From Pteria penguin (Eukaryota > Mollusca > Bivalvia > Pterioida > Pteriidae), in assembly GCA_035048485.1 (NCBI GenBank), contig CM068585.1:20076001-20140000 (forward strand): a stretch of DNA of 64,000 nucleotides, given 5' to 3'. Below are positions 46,937-57,609 of the stretch, piece after piece; the first letter of the stretch is position 1; every line of letters begins with the position of its first letter. The notes under the pieces were generated by a model, which was not told the origin of the DNA, searched no databases, and was given only the letters and a program-made list of their open reading frames with translations. The position numbers were made by a program, and so were the translations under genes.

Positions 46937-48430
46937 ACACAGAGGTGTCCAAATTGTTTTGCTCTGTAGCACAAATCTAATATGCTGTAGCACACTGAAG
47001 CCAAAGGCTTCGGCTAAGGCGCGTAGCGCCGAAAGTTGGTGGGTGCGGAGGGGTCACCCCCTTAAGCAGGTGGGGGTCTGGGGGTCTCCCCCGGAAAACT
47101 TTTGAAAAAAAAAATTGGTTCAAAATGGTGCATTCTGAGGCATTCCGACATGTTTAGACACTACAAAATTGACATGTTCATATTCAATAATTCATGAGCC
47201 TTACTTAGAGCATCTATTTAGGCAAGTTTTTTTATAGACAAGTGTCTATAAAAAAAACTTGCCAAAATGGTATATTTTTCAAATAGTAAAACATATGTTA
47301 CATTATATAGCTATTGCAGCTATTAGATAGAATGCATTAAAGATAACATTTATTCAAATTAATTTTTTTTATTGAAAATGTAATTACTATATATAATTCA
47401 ATTTTCAAAGAAATCAGTTAAGAAGGAAGGTATGTTTCACATTGTATAACAAATATATATTTAATTCCTCTTATTAAGCTAGTACAATAATAAGTAATAA
47501 AAACTTAAGACAATAATTCATTAAATATTTAAAAATTAATTAAGATTAAAATTATGATGTTTACCTTTTAAAATAAAATTTTGTTTAAATAGAAAAATTT
47601 AAATAAAGTTCATAAGAATCTTTCTTAGTAAATTTACTGATTCTGCATTTTCAAACATTTATGTACATGCATATAGATTTATTTCAGAAAAAAAATTAAA
47701 TTAAAACATTAGATTAAAATTAACTTTACCAACATATTGTTAGAATAGAAAAAGTGTAATAAAAATCTTTTATTATAGACAAAATATTACAATTCTAAAT
47801 AAAACTTTATAGTACATCTACATGTATCATTTGTATTTCAAAAGAATTAAATTCTTAACAAGTTTAAACAATTGTTTTAAATAATCATGATAATAATTTA
47901 TATTCAACATTTGTTATAAGTTAAAAGAAAAACCTAAATCAACTTAGCCCAAATGGTTTTTTATTATTATGGTGTGTTAGAAGGTAACTAATAACAATAT
48001 TCATGCGCTCTACTGCAGTGTTTTTAATATCAGTGCTTAACAATAAGTTAAATACAACAAATATAATAATCAAAGTAGACTTTATTTTATCATAGACAAA
48101 ATACTGGTACAAAATTTCATATTAAAATTTCAATTATGCAACTTATGGATTGTTAAAGACCGATATCTTGTTAATATATGGCATAATATATCTTGGAATT
48201 TTACTTTATGCACTTTTGTAAGTAGTGCCCGTATATTACTCTGGGAACGTAAGTGGGATTTCGGATTCGATTGATTTCGTTTTCTAGCAGAATTTTTTTT
48301 CAAGATTTGAATTATTTTGCTATAAAAATATCAAGAAAAAGGCGTTAAACTTGAAAATCGATTGTCGCACGTTTTGACCCCTTTGTCGCACAATCGTGCT
48401 ACAGTGCAACAGGTTGGACACCCCTGCCAC
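46937..48430. mobile_element. AT-rich non-autonomous element with hAT-like ends
   Basis: The left end cagaggtgtccaaattgttt then ctctgtagcac mirrors the right end gtgctacagtgcaacaggtt then ggacacccctg. CAGxGGTGTCC ends and GTAGCAC subterminal motifs are typical of hAT elements. Flanking 8-base duplications could not be matched, so the copy is old or the edges are off. A GC-rich block at 46990-47100 (ggcgcgtagcgccgaaag) contrasts with about 1.2 kb of very AT-rich interior. No transposase. Confidence 0.6.
47221..47263. repeat. Near-perfect hairpin
   Basis: ggcaag, a T run, atagaca, two bases, then the complementary arm to cttgcc. Stem about 20 bp, inside the AT-rich hAT-like element. Confidence 0.85.
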
Positions 48431-48434
48431 ATAG

Positions 48435-48469
48435 CAAGGACTTATAAACGAGATGTTTATAAGTCCTTG
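48435..48469. repeat. Perfect hairpin of the AAGGAC/GTCCTT type
   Basis: caaggacttataaac, loop gagat, gtttataagtccttg: a 15-bp perfect stem, a few bases outside the right end of the hAT-like element. Confidence 0.9.
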
Positions 48470-48589
48470 TACCATTGTATAGTTTATTAACCAAATGCCA
48501 TACAGCATATAGATATATACATACAAAGACATTAAGTACATATACAAGCAATGAGAAGAAAGTCTTAACCTTGTAGTCCTTGATCGGAA

Positions 48590-49040
48590 GGCATCGGGTC
48601 ATTTGACCACTTTCCAGTTCCGCGCGCCCCCTAGCCGATTTCAAAACAAAATGAGGGTATAAGGGGATATACGCCTCTATGCGTGAATCTCATCGTTCAT
48701 TACGGGAGTGGGGAGGGGGGGGGTTAATGAATACCTGTTTAGCATAGATCTGTTAAAATTAAATTATTCATGTGGCTGTGTCTTCATGTTTTCATATGTT
48801 GTAGCTTGTAGTGCTAACAGACTTTAGTCAAATTTGCTCATATTTTGTGACAGGTCACCGGTTCAGTGTCACCTGTATCCCCAGGTTCCCTTACCAAAAG
48901 GTTCGATTCCCGGATTGCGCCACTATGTTTAAGAGGTTGGTTCCATGTCGCCATATAACTGAAAAATTGTTAAAAGCGACGTAAAACACTAGTCAACCAA
49001 CCAACAACCAACCTACCAAAAGTCAAATGTGACATTCCTT
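48590..49040 (+). repeat. Left arm of a 7-kb-spaced inverted repeat
   Basis: Matches the complement of 55540-55830: ctttccagttccgcgcgccc, gtgaatctcatcgttcat, acagatctgttaaaat-like, ttgtgacag, gtatccccaggttccc and gtcaaatgtgacattcc appear in the same order. Interrupted by a SINE at 48902-49012 that the other arm lacks. Confidence 0.75.
48902..49012 (+). mobile_element. 5'-truncated SINE with target-site duplication
   Basis: Begins at the B box (ggttcgattcccgg), then ccatgtcgccatataactga and a tail gcgacgtaaaacactagtca with (accaacc)n. Flanked by taccaaaag on both sides. The homologous position in the right arm (complement of 55555-55580) is an uninterrupted ccctagcaaaagtcaaatgt, i.e. the empty site. 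Confidence 0.85.
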
Positions 49041-49578
49041 ATTGTATTACGTAAATGGCTTACTGGATATCAGATGATCCGTATTTGATAATATTGTGTG
49101 TTACCTCTGTGTTGACTGATGCAACTCAATCAATTAATGTTAAGCAATATCATAGACGTAGACATGCCAAATTCAAATATTTCTTTCCTTTCTTTTTTTC
49201 CCCTTCCTTTTTATTTATTTTATTATTTTTTTTTAATTTATTTATTTTAGTTTTTTTTTTTTGGTGGAGTTTTTAGTCAGACAATATGTTGTTAAGCTTT
49301 GATTAACTTATCATTGTAGAATTATAAGTATGCATAGTTGTTCCGAAATCTATGATCGTCAATATCACTAAACTATTACTAAACAGTTTCTCAAGATGTT
49401 AGAGAAATGTTGGATAAATAGCTGTTTAAATTTAGAAAATATGTTCTAGAAAAAAGGCTCTGCAATTCTATAAAAGTAAAAGGGACATATATATAACTAC
49501 CTGGGATGGACAAATATATCCTTTTTATCAACAAGATGTTATTAAATTAGAGACATGTATATATGTCTCAGATTGAAT

Positions 49579-49617
49579 ATACTCAACCCACAAAAGTGAC
49601 TTTTGTGGGTTGAGTAT
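49579..49617. repeat. Long perfect hairpin
   Basis: Two 19-base arms (atactcaacccacaaaagt and its complement) with a one-base centre, so effectively a perfect palindrome. It abuts the decayed reverse transcriptase copy. Confidence 0.9.
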
Positions 49618-51137
49618 TGAGTGGGTTGAGTTGCTGTCTCTTATACAATGGTGTTTTCACAGAGAATCTAAAACTTACATATGTACTTCCAATAACTCCG
49701 GATTCTTTTCCAACAAACAATATACTTCATATAAATACTGGACTTGCAAGGAATTGTGTAAAGCACTAGATATTCTCATGAATAATATTTTTGTGCAGTT
49801 TGATGGCAAGATATATCAACAAATAGTTGGATGGGTACTAAATGCGCGCCTCTGATAGCAGATTTATTTCTTTATTGTTATGAGAGGGATTTTATGGTTT
49901 CTATATAAAAATCAAAACGTTTTGACCTCATTGACAAATTTAATAATACTTGCAGATATCTGGATGACATTTTAGTTATCGACAACCCTGAATTCGAACA
50001 ATTTATATCAGAAATATATCCACCAGAGCTCACATTGAATAAAGCTAATACTTGAGATAAATCTACACCTTTCTTAGATTTGAACATCAAAATTATCAAC
50101 CACCTTATATATACTAATATTTATGTGAGGATTTTGGATTTCCTATTGTAAATTTTCCTTACTTGGATGGCGATGTCCCTCGACTCCCATCATATGGTAT
50201 TTATATATCTCAATTAGTTCGATTTGTCAGAGGCTGCACCGATGTTTTCGACTTTCATAAACGAAATTTACCAATTACTACTACACTTTTAACTCAGGAT
50301 TACAGATATCACAAGCTAAGAAAAGCAAAATTCTTCAGATCTTATTCAGAACTTCTATCTAAATTTGGAAATATTTCTTTTCAACAGTATGACTGTATCA
50401 AATGGAATTTCCCATCCTAATTTTTACGGTGATCTCGTATATAAACTAAGGAAAGTAAAATGCTCCGATAACGTTATTTTATCATGTAATAAAATAGTCA
50501 AACGTCTTCTAAATAGACAATATGACATTGAGATCATCAAAAAGACTATAGGTCTTGTATTTGGCCCCTCTACAGTCTTATGCAGACTTTTACTTGAACG
50601 TTGCACGCTGACTAACAGGGCGGTGGGGACTATATGACAGGCCTTGTCCAAACCTCTTTCAGAGGAGACATGGTCCTGAACCTCGTCCCCTCTGACTGTT
50701 AGTCGGGACTCCTACAGATCTAGGGACTTAGCTCGCTTTCTGACTGGCAGAGCACGGTTTATCATGTCGATGTCGCATATATTTTCATATCATTATGTGT
50801 TTTATAATAACTTACGTGTTTATATTTTTATGACCTCTCAATATGCGATACCTGTTGACCCTTGTTCTTTACATGGAGGATTATTTATAAATTTTTAAAT
50901 GTACGTCCTTTGATTGTTCTGCTGTTACGGTGAGTGGGAAGGTGGGCCCGTAAACCGATTAACCACACCATTTGTTTGGCTTTTGTCAAATTATATGACC
51001 GTCCTAAGTCGGTATCGTAATTGCACTACAATCAAATATTTTTGTAATGTGTTATATGTGCTAGTACATTATTTATATTCATGTATTGTATAGCTCCATG
51101 GTGACTTCTGCCACATAACTGAGCCAGTAACTCCTCT
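49600..51137 (+). pseudogene. Decayed reverse transcriptase element, copy 1
   Basis: Pieces in shifting frames give, in order, CKALDILMNNIFVQFDGK, MGTKCAPLIADLFLYCYE, RYLDDILVIDNPEFEQF, STPFLDLNI, DFGFPIVNFPYL, YGIYISQLVRF and a C-terminal GPSTVLCRLLLERCTLTN. PMGTxxAP and YLDD are RT motifs 4 and 5. The family is common in mollusc and cnidarian genomes; I think it is close to Penelope-like elements but cannot place it. Frameshifts and stops break the frame. About 500 bases of 3' sequence after 50640 are shared with copy 2. Confidence 0.8.
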
Positions 51138-52415
51138 TTTTTTTAAATCAATTTTGTCCAAATTCACTCAGATTACAAAACAGTACTACTGCCCTCACGC
51201 ACATTTGTATGTACAGTTTATTAATAAGTTGCCCCAATCAACACAAAGGTAACACATAATACTTACAAATACGGATCATCGGGTCAAACATCCGACCTAT
51301 ATCTAGTAAGCCTTTTTAACTCCTTTTTGGTAAATGTAGTTAAAGTTGCACTAGCTGTCATTTTCCATATTAAAAACGAAAGCTGTAACTTTTAACCCTG
51401 TACTCTCTCCTGAAGTTAAGCCTTTATACGAAATTACAATGTTATATAAGTTCGGTTAGTAGTGGAAAAAATCATTAAAATGTAATTAAATAATTACGAC
51501 CTACCCGCACAAAGTCGGTATTTTTTTTTCACCTGGCATGCTCAGTGTATCAATGAATTAGCCAGCTAACGCGAGATTAGGAAACTTACACTAATAACAA
51601 CAACACTGGTGACGTAGACAAAGCTATCGGAGATGAGACGTCCTCGATTAAAGACAAAATTCGATATCATCAGGGATGAAAAAAGTCTGTGACGAAACAT
51701 TTTAGAACAAGAACAACATAGAAGTTGCACTAGAGCGATGGGAACGGAGGGAAGATGTCAATTTACACAAAATACTTCGCACGAGTCTTTAATGTTTACA
51801 TTTTTCAATACCACATCAGCACGAGGCCTTGACATTCCATTGTATTGATTACTTGCGTGTTTGTATTATGAAAGCGGTCCGATATTTACTGTCATTAGGT
51901 AAGGTAATCTCTTAAAATTAACTGTCGATGATAATGTGTAAAGTGGACAACATGAAAGAAACGTAAATGCATTTTGTAAAATTCTTTAAAAGAAATTGTT
52001 TTAAGAGTCCCTTTTTGGGGCCCCTCGATCAAATCATGTGGGACTACTTATGTGACATAAAGCTTTAAAATGTTCGTTGTATATAGCCAAATTACTATTG
52101 ACAGTATTACTAATGACATTTTTTGTTGTTTTTCTGTGCATTTAGTATGCGCCTATATATCTTTGAGTTTACAAAGTTAGACAAAACATGTTTTACGAAG
52201 ATATGCTCAGCGACACCCATTGGTACATTGTTTTTATCACGTGATTTTCTGACCCGATCTACATACGTGTCAAATGTTGTGTAAATGGTGAATGTAACAG
52301 ATATTTCTCAATTTTTCCGGTTTATAAAAACGTGTCAATGTCGTCAAAAGAGTTGACTTTCGATGTAGTATAACTTTGTTTTGTAGTTTGGTTGTATGTA
52401 ATTTCAGATAATTAA
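51138..52415. other. Spacer between RT copies, no feature recognised
   Basis: AT-rich sequence without recognised exon, SINE or inverted repeat. Confidence 0.45.
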
Positions 52416-53437
52416 ATGAAACATAACATTCTCGTTATACCAATTTTGACAGCTAATGCAACTTTAAAGATATACGTGATAATAGCATTTCATTTGATGA
52501 TACTCCCATCATATGGTAATTATATTAGTCAAATGCTTCGGTTTGCTAGAGCATGCACTAACGTTTTGGATTTTCAAGAAAAAAATTCTCAGATTACTTT
52601 TAAACTTCTTACTCAGGGTTATAGATATCATAAACTTCGAAAAACTTTTGATAAATTTTATAGATCTTATTCAGACATTTTATCTAAATTCGGAAATGTT
52701 ACTTTTCAACAATATGTATCCAGAGGAATTTACCATCCCAATTTCTACAGTGATCTAGTGTACAAACTAAGGAAGGTCAAAGGTTCCAATAATTTTATAT
52801 GGACTGGTTCTAAAATTATTAAACGCTTTCGACATCGACAGTATGACCCCGAGATCATCGCTAAGACCATAGATCTTGTATAGGGTCCCTCTACAACCCA
52901 ATGCAGACTTTTACTTGAGCGTTGCACGCTGACTAACAGGGCGGTGGGGACTCTATGACGAGCCTTGTTCAAACCTTTTCAGAGGAGACAAGGTCCTGAT
53001 CCTCGTCCCCTCTGACTGTTAGTCGGAACTCCTATTGATCAAGTATTTGAGCTCGCTTACACACTGGCAGAGCACGGTTTACTTATGTTGATGTCTCCTT
53101 ACATATTTTGTGTGTAATAAATTTTTATGACCTCTCTCCTTGGGAAACCTGTTGATCCTTGTTCTCTATATGGAGGATTATTTATAAATTTTTAAATGTG
53201 TGTCCTTTGACTGTGCTGCTTCTGCGGAGAATGGGAAGGTGGACGCCCGTAAACTAGTTAAGCACACCAATTGAGTGACGTTCGTTACTTCAGTTGATCG
53301 TCCTAAGTCGGTATCGTAACCGCAGCACAATCGAATGTTTTTGTAATGTCGTTGGGTGTATATTATGCTATTGTCATTTTTTGTGTGCAGGTCCTTGGTG
53401 ATTTGTGTCATACAGCTTTGTCAGATGTCTTCTGTTT
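52416..53437 (+). pseudogene. Decayed reverse transcriptase element, copy 2 (5'-truncated)
   Basis: The recognisable part starts near 52500 with LPSYGNYISQMLRFARAC and continues through YRYHKLRKTFDKFYRSYS, FYSDLVYKLRKVKG and a stop where copy 1 reads on; QCRLLLERCTLTN follows. The polymerase motifs are missing. The 3' part (gttgcacgctgactaacagg, cctcgtcccctctgactgtt) parallels copy 1 until about 53437, where a LINE begins. Confidence 0.8.
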
Positions 53438-53439
53438 TC

Positions 53440-55495
53440 GTTCATCCAAGCATTAGAGCCATAAAAGCAAATACCAGTAATGAGGCAGCCTCCATGTCCT
53501 GTGAAATGTCTTTTAAGCCTATTGATGTTGATTTTGTGTCAAAACAAATTAGTAAATTGGGTGTAAAGAAGGCTACAGGTTTTGATAATATATCTGCCAA
53601 AATTGTGAAACTCGCACAGCCTGCCATTGTGCAGCCTCTTACCTCTATACTGAACAAGTCAGTCGAAACATCTATTTTTCCAGACAATCTTAAGCTAGCC
53701 CAAGTAGTTCCTCTACATAAGAAAAACAACACTCTGGTTAAAAGCAATTACAGACCTGTCAGCATTTTACCAATTAAATCTTAGATTTATGAGAAGGCTA
53801 TTTTTAAAAAACTGAGTGACTTTTTTGAAGAATATTTTAATCCTTTTCTTTCTGCTTTTAGACCAGGGTATGGATGTCAAAGTGTCTTATTATGCATTTT
53901 AGAAGAATGGCGCAACGCATTAGATGGAAAAAAGTTTACTTCGACCATCTTGATGGATTTGTCTAAAGCTTTTGACTGCCTCCCCCATGACTTGCTTCTT
54001 TTAAAACTAAAGGCTTTTCCGCCTATGGTCTTAGTACTAATGCTGTCAAGTACATCTCAAGCTACGTGGGCAACAGACAGCAATGTGTTAAACTAAGCAG
54101 TTACTGTAGCAGTTACCAGTCACTCACGAAGGGAGTGCCCCAGGGGTCCATTCTTGGACCAATACCTTTCAATGTTTTTATTAATGACATTTTTAACTTT
54201 GAAGACAAAAATTATGCAGACAATAACACCTTGTCATATTTAGATTCAGATGTACAGAATGTTGTTGATGTATCAGTAAAAGATAGCTTGTCATTCATAA
54301 ACTGGTCTAAGATCAATAAAATACAAGCTAATCCTGACAAGTTTCAATCAATGGTAATTGGGAAACACGCTTTTAATTGAAATATAACCTTAACTTAGAT
54401 GGGGTTTTAATTGAGCCTGAAAAACAATCAAACTACTGGGGGTTCATATTGATTATTTATTGAATTTTAATAGACACGTTTCAAACATACGTAAAAAGCA
54501 TCAAGACAACTAAATGTTCTAAAGAGAATTGGCAAACATCTGTGTAAGTTGGGCAAGCTCACAATTTATCAGTCGTTTGTATTATCAAATTTGAACTATT
54601 GTCCACTAGTATGGCATTCTAGTGGAGAGCAAAATACAAAAACAAAAACTTGAACGTATGCAGGAGAGGGCTCTTAGGTTTATATAGGATGATTTTAGCA
54701 GCACTTATAGCTTTTAGCTACATCTAAACTGCTCTCGCCCAAGGTGAGAAGACAATGGCACTGCAAGTTTTTAATATTTTACATAATGAATCACCAATGT
54801 ACCTTCAATATCTTATTTTAATCAAGCAGAACTGTTATTCTTTTAGATAGAAAAACACTGCAGTTATACCCCAGGTAAGAACTTCAAAATGTGATTTAAG
54901 ATCTTTAAGATATCATACTGCTAAAGAATGGAACAGCCTTCCAAACAATTTTAGAGAAATACCATCTTTTAATCAATTCAAAAGTGTAATGGGGATGTTT
55001 GTACCTGCAGTGCTTGCAAAGCTTAGTACATGTATATCTTTATTTATGAAGCTTTTAAGAGTCTGTTTTTAGTTTGCTACTGCTATAAGTTTGTTTTTTA
55101 TCATATTGATGTTGCTATTATATCATTCTGCCTGTATCATCTTGTTCATGTTTCCATGCTATCTTTATACATTTGCAAATGCCATGTCTAGCTTAGCTTA
55201 ATTTTTATTGTGTAAGCCAAATCTTTTGTTAAACTTTTGTTGCTGATGCTGTGCCCTGCTTTTGTTTACTATTATTTATATTTTTTCATTTATTGCATGT
55301 TTGTAATGTATATAGTTCTCCCTTTCTGCATGTCTATGATATATGTTACCTCTTGTCTCCTTTGCAAGCTTTTATGCTTCTCTAATGCTATCTATATATT
55401 TTAATGTAATGGTCGGTGCAGTAGCTCTACAGAGCTAATGTTATTTGTTTATAAAACCATGCCGACATTAAATAAAATTTATCTTACATGTATCT
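53440..55495 (+). pseudogene. Decayed non-LTR retrotransposon (LINE 2)
   Basis: RT pieces in order: VKKATGFDNISAKIVKLA, NYRPVSILP, LLSAFRPGYGCQS-like, LMDLSKAFDCLPHDLL, GVPQGSILGPIPFNVFIND, then NYADNNTLSYL. The catalytic YADD is changed to YADN, and several stops and frameshifts follow, so it is dead. The remnant LSNLNYCPLVWH...ERMQERALRF identifies the C-terminal region of jockey/CR1-like RTs. 5'-truncated where RT copy 2 ends. The 3' end is near ttaaataaaatttatcttac. Confidence 0.85.
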
Positions 55496-55539
55496 TATCT
55501 AAGCCAGTTACGTAATACAGCATACAGTACGGCCAGCGG

Positions 55540-55830
55540 AAGGAATGTCACATTTGACTTTTGCTAGGGGAACCTGGGGATATAGGTGACAACCCGGCTT
55601 AATATCTGTCACAAAATATAACCAAATTTGACTAACGCCTTTAAGTGACACAACCAATTGGATTTTAACAGATCTACGCTAAACAGTCATTTATATATAA
55701 AAATCACCCCGTGATGAACGATGAGATTCACGCATAGTACATGTAGCGTATGTCCTTATACCACCATTTTGTTTTTGGAATCGCGGGAAATCCGCTAGGG
55801 GGCGAGGAACTGGAAAGTGATCAGAGTTGT
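55540..55830 (-). repeat. Right arm of the 7-kb-spaced inverted repeat
   Basis: Partner of 48590-49040 in reverse orientation, lacking the SINE. Includes ttgctaggggaacctgggga and ccgctagggggcgaggaact. Confidence 0.75.
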
Positions 55831-57407
55831 AACACTTTCATTCTGAATCATTCGTCAGTGTTATTCCCTCTCATAATTTGATTTCTTTCACCCATTTCAC
55901 ATACAACATACAGTTGGACGACTCACGAAGGGCGGTTTTAGGCTTTGTAATTAGAAGGGACAAAAAACAAAAGGCAAAACGTCTAGGGGCCACTCCAGTC
56001 CCTAGCAATTCTAATGCAGATTCTTGGGACCAATGTGCTTTGCAATTTAACAATTTGAGGTCTAAAATTTGCATTCTTAAATGAGCCATATGTAGTTCTG
56101 TAGACTGTAAAAACTACGGAGATTACAGGGATGCTTATTCCTCCATGGCACAAGCTGCAGCTCACTCCACTGGTTTTCCATCGTAGATCCGTGTTTGCCA
56201 ATTGCCTGACTTGTATTACCAAGGTATGATAAATGCCTTGGTTGATTACCACAGCTCCGTTCCATTTCTTAATCCTTTGTCAAGTCAACGAAAACATTAC
56301 ACGTGTATTTACGATTTCTCCCCCCCCCCCCTCTCTCTCTCTGATATTAGGCAAGTTATTGTTATTGCAACGTGAAGCCGAAATCGAGTTATCAAACTCG
56401 CATTTGTATGAAAATCTCGAAGCATTGACTTTGTTGAAGTCGACATGATGCGATAATGTAACACTTATCGATATACTTTTTGACCACTTGACGTTCGAGA
56501 TTCGATTTTCTGTTAAAATTGACATGAGGGAAATCGCATTAAGTTTTCTTGACTTAAAAAAATCAACTTATTGTTTTATAGATGAGAAGTTGCCCAAAAG
56601 AACTCGTTTAAAACAGTTTACGGTAACTTTTCGACCTCAGTACGTCATCAAGCTTTGTTCATCTCGGTAAGTCAATTTTATTTTTGTCATGATACCTACT
56701 TACAACACAACAAGACCAGGCACCAAAACGTTTCCGTAATTTTCATACAAATGCGACTTTGATAACTCGTGTCGAAGAAAAATTGACTTAATGAAATCTC
56801 GAATTGGCATTTCTAAAACAATAACTTCATCATAAAATTCTCGTTAGTAGCATGTTTATTCCAACATATCAACAAAAATTGTCAATAATTCTTGATTTCT
56901 TGATCATGGAAATACGACTTTATTACGACGGTTTATTTTAAGATTGACATGAGGAAAATCAAATAAAGTTATCTTGACTTAAAGAAAATCAGCTGTTTTG
57001 TAGATGATGTTGCCCAAAAGAACTCGTTTAAGGACAGTTTACGGCAACTTTTCGACTTCTTTACTTCATCAAGTTTTATAAATCTCGGCAAGTCAATTTT
57101 ATTTATGTCATGATACCTACTTACAATACAACAACACCAGGCACCAAAACATTTCCGTAAAAACTATATTTACTTGTTAGATGTCATACTGATTTGTTAG
57201 AAAATAGCATGGCGACTTGTCGACGTAGATACATAAAAACTGTACAGATCTGATAAGATGACATAACTATCTGACGAATAGATGAGGATATATGCTATGA
57301 GAAAAAGCAGTGACATGACATGTGCACATAACGGCAGAAATACACCGGAAATAAGGTCCTTTAGATAATGAAATCAGTAATTATGTAAGATCCATTCGTT
57401 TGCTAAA
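55831..57407. other. 5' flank of reductase exon, with a 230-bp direct repeat
   Basis: Segments 56512-56740 and 56938-57163 are diverged direct copies (ttgcccaaaagaactcgttt, gtcatgatacctacttacaa, caggcaccaaaac in both), offset by 424-426 bases. A short inverted pair (gagttatcaaactcgcattt at 56373 and its complement near 56745) brackets the first copy. The frame at 55878-56084 is unassigned. The reductase promoter presumably lies here. Confidence 0.55.
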
Positions 57408-57609
57408 ATGGGAGACAAACCAGTGGTGTTTGTTTCTCACCTGATGCCACCTGTTGGCATGAAGCTTCTGGAGGCAGAGTGTCTGCTACGTGTTTGGTCT
57501 GAGGATTCTTCCATCACAAAACCGGGGATGTTAAAGGGTGTGGTCGGGGTGGACGCCATCATCTGTGATCCGCCGGATCCTGTGGACATCGATGTACTTA
57601 ACGCAGCAG
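57408..57609 (+). CDS. First coding exon, glyoxylate/hydroxypyruvate reductase-like (copy 1)
   Basis: 67 codons plus one base, starting MGDKPVVFVSHLMPPVGMK and ending NAAG across a GT donor (gcag|gtcagt). The pattern V(F/Y)V(S/T)..(P)P.GM.LLE.EC...W..D, GVVGVDAIIC and VD..VLNAAG matches the N-terminal substrate-binding part of D-2-hydroxyacid dehydrogenases of the GRHPR type, which reduce glyoxylate and hydroxypyruvate with NAD(P)H. The Rossmann and catalytic Arg/Glu/His exons are not found between here and copy 2. It may splice onto distal exons, or be a lone duplicated exon. Confidence 0.75.

Noticed and set aside
49600..53437. Hammerhead ribozyme in the RT elements
   Set aside because: Penelope-like elements often carry one, so I looked for CTGANGA followed by a stem and GAAA. 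No arrangement gave a plausible stem II.
55878..56084. 68-codon frame that could be a terminal exon
   Set aside because: No family recognised, overlapping frames are open on the other strand and no partner exon was found.
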